DNA of 64,000 bases from Alphaproteobacteria bacterium (GTDB lineage: Bacteria > Pseudomonadota > Alphaproteobacteria > Puniceispirillales > Puniceispirillaceae), in the NCBI GenBank assembly GCA_022425485.1, contig JAKMFL010000060.1, positions 83,349 to 147,348 of the forward strand, written 5' to 3'. Under the pieces are notes generated by a model that made no database searches, was not told where the DNA came from, and saw only the letters and a list, made by a program, of their open reading frames with translations. The position numbers were made by a program, and so were the translations under genes. Numbering within the stretch: position 1 is the stretch's first letter; every line of letters begins with the position of its first letter. This document shows, one piece after another, positions 62,430 to 64,000 of this stretch.

Positions 62430-63641
62430 ATGGCAGAAGATACCACAAAGCTAAATAGTTTGGGCATAGCAAAGCCGCCCGCGCAAACACGCGTGGTGGT
62501 GGCGATGTCAGGCGGCGTGGATAGCTCTGTGACCGCAGCGATGCTGGTTGAAGAAGGCTATGAGGTTATTGGTATCACCATGCAGCTATATGATCATGGT
62601 GCGGCAATAGCGGCCAAAGGGGCGTGTTGTGCAGGCGCGGATATTCATGATGCGCGGCAGGTCGCAGGCCGGCTAGACATTCCCCATTATGTGCTGGATT
62701 ATGAAAGCCTGTTTAAACAGCAGGTGATGGATGATTTTGCGGATAGTTATTTATCTGGGCATACGCCTATCCCGTGCGTGCGCTGTAACCAGACGGTAAA
62801 ATTCAAAGATTTATTGGGCATGGCACGCGATCTGGGCGCAGATTGTCTGGCCACAGGGCATTATGTGCGCCGCGATATGCTGGCGGGTCAGCCGATTTTG
62901 CGGCGCGGAATTGATAGGGATAAAGACCAGTCTTACTTTTTATTTGCGACCACGCCAGACCAGCTAGATTTTGTGCGCTTTCCGCTGGGCAGCCTGACCA
63001 AAGACGCTACCCGTGCGCTGGCCCGCAAATATGAACTTTCTGTCAGTGATAAGCCAGATAGCCAAGATATCTGTTTTGTGCCCAATGGCCGTTATGGAGA
63101 TGTGGTTCGCAAATTGCGCCCGGGCGCGATTGCACCCGGACTGATTAAACATATAGATGGCTCAACACTTGGCACGCATAAAGGGGTGATAGATTATACA
63201 ATCGGCCAGCGGCGCGGTCTGGGTATAGGTGGACGCAAATCCGAAATGGGCAGCGAGAACGCAGATAATGCCCCGCTTTATGTGGTGGCCATTAATGCTA
63301 GCGCGCATGAAGTTATTGTTGGCCCGCAAACAGCGCTCGCCTGTCATGAAGTGTATTTAAAGGATATGAATTGGGTGCGCCGAAGTGATGGGCAGGGCGG
63401 CGCAAACACGCTGGAAGGGCGCAAGGTGCTGGTAAAGCTGCGCAATACCGCTCCGGCTACCAAGGCGCGGCTTACAGCGAAGGCGGGCGAGACGGGGGAA
63501 ATTTGCCTGCAGCTAGAGGCGCCAGAGTTTGGGATTGCCACGGGTCAGGCAGGGGTGATTTACGATGGCGAGGATGAAAGCCTGATGCTAGGCGGGGGCT
63601 GGATTTCCAAGGCACCGACACAGGCAGATAGCCTTATTTAA
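62430..63641 (+). CDS. mnmA: tRNA-specific 2-thiouridylase
   Basis: A 403-residue PP-loop enzyme that thiolates U34 of tRNAs for Lys, Glu and Gln. The ATP-pyrophosphatase loop is VVAMSGGVDSSVTAAML. The catalytic cysteines are in HTPIPCVRCNQTVKF and DSQDICFVPNGRYGD. The tRNA-binding and beta-barrel domains follow (GQRRGLGIGG near 265). An 18-residue N-terminal extension precedes the PP-loop. It comes two genes after a cysteine desulfurase that can provide its sulfur. Confidence 0.97.
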   Translation: MAEDTTKLNSLGIAKPPAQTRVVVAMSGGVDSSVTAAMLVEEGYEVIGITMQLYDHGAAIAAKGACCAGADIHDARQVAGRLDIPHYVLDYESLFKQQVMDDFADSYLSGHTPIPCVRCNQTVKFKDLLGMARDLGADCLATGHYVRRDMLAGQPILRRGIDRDKDQSYFLFATTPDQLDFVRFPLGSLTKDATRALARKYELSVSDKPDSQDICFVPNGRYGDVVRKLRPGAIAPGLIKHIDGSTLGTHKGVIDYTIGQRRGLGIGGRKSEMGSENADNAPLYVVAINASAHEVIVGPQTALACHEVYLKDMNWVRRSDGQGGANTLEGRKVLVKLRNTAPATKARLTAKAGETGEICLQLEAPEFGIATGQAGVIYDGEDESLMLGGGWISKAPTQADSLI

Positions 63642-63655
63642 GCATCCGCTTGCTT

Positions 63656-63673
63656 AAGCCTACTTTTAGGCTT
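63656..63673. other. Hairpin after mnmA
   Basis: AAGCCTA (63656-63662), loop CTTT and TAGGCTT (63667-63673) form a perfect 7-bp stem 14 bp after the mnmA stop. Only a short, interrupted T-rich stretch follows about 20 bases on, so it is a weak terminator candidate. It separates mnmA from the tRNA gene. Confidence 0.4.
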
Positions 63674-63721
63674 GACCCCAACCCCCATTTGGTTTTATCA
63701 AAGCGCACCTGATTTCTTTTT

Positions 63722-63798
63722 GGCGGAGTAGCTCAGGTGGTTAGAGCAGCGGAATCATAATCCGCGTGTCGGGGGTTCGAGTCCCTCCTCCGCTACCA
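63722..63798 (+). tRNA. tRNA-Met (anticodon CAU), encoded CCA
   Basis: A 77-base tRNA with a complete cloverleaf. The acceptor stem is GGCGGAG/CTCCGCT. The D arm starts GCTC-AGGTGGTTAG-AGC. The anticodon stem is GCGGA/TCCGC with loop ATCATAA (anticodon CAT). The T arm is GGGGG-TTCGAGT-CCCTC, with discriminator A and CCA encoded. The sequence resembles alphaproteobacterial elongator tRNA-Met rather than the initiator, as the first acceptor pair can form (G-U). An Ile2 tRNA with lysidine cannot be fully excluded. An integrase gene follows. Confidence 0.95.
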
Positions 63799-63881
63799 AC
63801 GTTTTTCCTAGATTTTTGTTTGTTGATAGCCGGCGCAAAGCCGTCTTGCCACACCCTTGCCACAAAAAGGAAGGGTATTTC

Positions 63882-64000
63882 ATGGCAAATATACGAAAGA
63901 GAGGAAACAAATTTCAGGTTCAAGTGAGGCGCGTAGGCACTAAAAGCTATACGAAAACATTTGCACGAATTACGGAAGCGCGCGCATGGGCGCGGTCTCA
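63882..64000 (+). CDS. Tyrosine-recombinase/phage integrase-like, N-terminal start (runs off window)
   Basis: The first 39 codons are present, beginning MANIRKRGNKFQVQVRRVG and continuing with KSYTKTFARITEARAWARS. This matches the short beta-strand arm-type DNA-binding domain at the start of many tyrosine integrases (x-I-R-K-R-G-x-x-W/F-x-V-x-V-R). AAGGAAGGG precedes the ATG. It lies 84 bp after the CCA end of tRNA-Met and points away from it, the classic position for an island or prophage integrase. The catalytic domain is outside the window. Confidence 0.75.
   Translation, partial: MANIRKRGNKFQVQVRRVGTKSYTKTFARITEARAWARS

Noticed and set aside
63741..63923. 60-codon minus-strand frame over the tRNA ending in GGGTRTPDTRIMIPLL
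   Set aside because: This is the familiar false protein made by translating the antisense of a tRNA-Met; the tRNA fold is complete.
1..64000. CRISPR array or insertion sequence
   Set aside because: All repeats are directly adjacent tandem units of 10-24 bp without spacers, and no transposase-like frame or terminal inverted repeats were seen.

Overview
The window looks like chromosomal, mostly housekeeping DNA from a free-living, probably marine alphaproteobacterium of moderate GC. Several gene neighbourhoods are typical of that class: xseB-ispA-dxs-tlyA; aroQ-accB-accC with aat, a DUF2155 gene, mlaD and an NDUFA12-like complex I gene nearby; a large class II ribonucleotide reductase; an imuA-imuB-dnaE2 mutagenesis cassette behind an alphaproteobacterial-type LexA box; and an RNase E ending in a GWW motif. 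The tetrahydrofolate-linked methylated-amine genes and the GC level would suit the SAR116/Puniceispirillales group, but that placement is an inference from gene content only. No rRNA, CRISPR array or insertion sequence was seen.

Layout. 1-4.9 kb: the tail of a prolyl aminopeptidase-like gene, a PraR-like XRE regulator, then the isoprenoid cluster xseB-ispA-dxs and tlyA. 4.9-8.6 kb: aroC and fabI (minus), a glycine-zipper envelope protein, and pdxH. 8.8-18.2 kb: a methylated-glycine catabolic block, with a DMGDH-like flavoprotein/GcvT fusion and an MttB-family methyltransferase on plus, converging on soxBDAG (heterotetrameric sarcosine oxidase) on minus. 18.5-20.0 kb: an M20 amidohydrolase and a small membrane protein. 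20.1-26.1 kb: a LexA-boxed imuA-imuB-dnaE2. 26.1-30.4 kb: dacF-SPOR (minus) and clpS-clpA. 30.4-36.0 kb: a FemAB-like/DUF482 protein, a RidA-family protein, and nrdJ with tandem NrdR-like boxes and a leader hairpin. 36.3-42.9 kb: NDUFA12-like, mlaD and DUF2155 on plus, facing aat, accC, accB, aroQ, a DsbA-like thioredoxin and an M48/TPR protease on minus. 43.1-47.6 kb: an aminotransferase and rne, sharing a bidirectional terminator; rne has a long structured leader. 47.6-52.6 kb: amiC, PBP1a and prfB. 52.6-59.9 kb: bcp-DUF455 (minus), a large AsmA/YhdP-like protein, tyrS and an alpha/beta hydrolase. 60.0-63.6 kb: cysE, a cysteine desulfurase, a 2Fe-2S ferredoxin and mnmA, a sulfur acquisition and tRNA thiolation block. 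The window ends with tRNA-Met(CAU) followed 84 bp later by the start of a tyrosine-recombinase-like integrase, which looks like the left edge of an integrated element.

The most unusual structural signal is a habit rather than a gene. Many short tandem arrays (10-24 bp units, 2-5 copies, each with its own sequence) occur both in intergenic DNA, often starting at or just after a stop codon, and inside coding regions, where the unit is always a multiple of three (ispA, imuA, imuB, rne). No clearly novel defence or biosynthetic system was found. The most promising leads are the integrase boundary at the right end, the array pattern, the structured rne and nrdJ leaders, and an MttB-family gene with no visible corrinoid partner.
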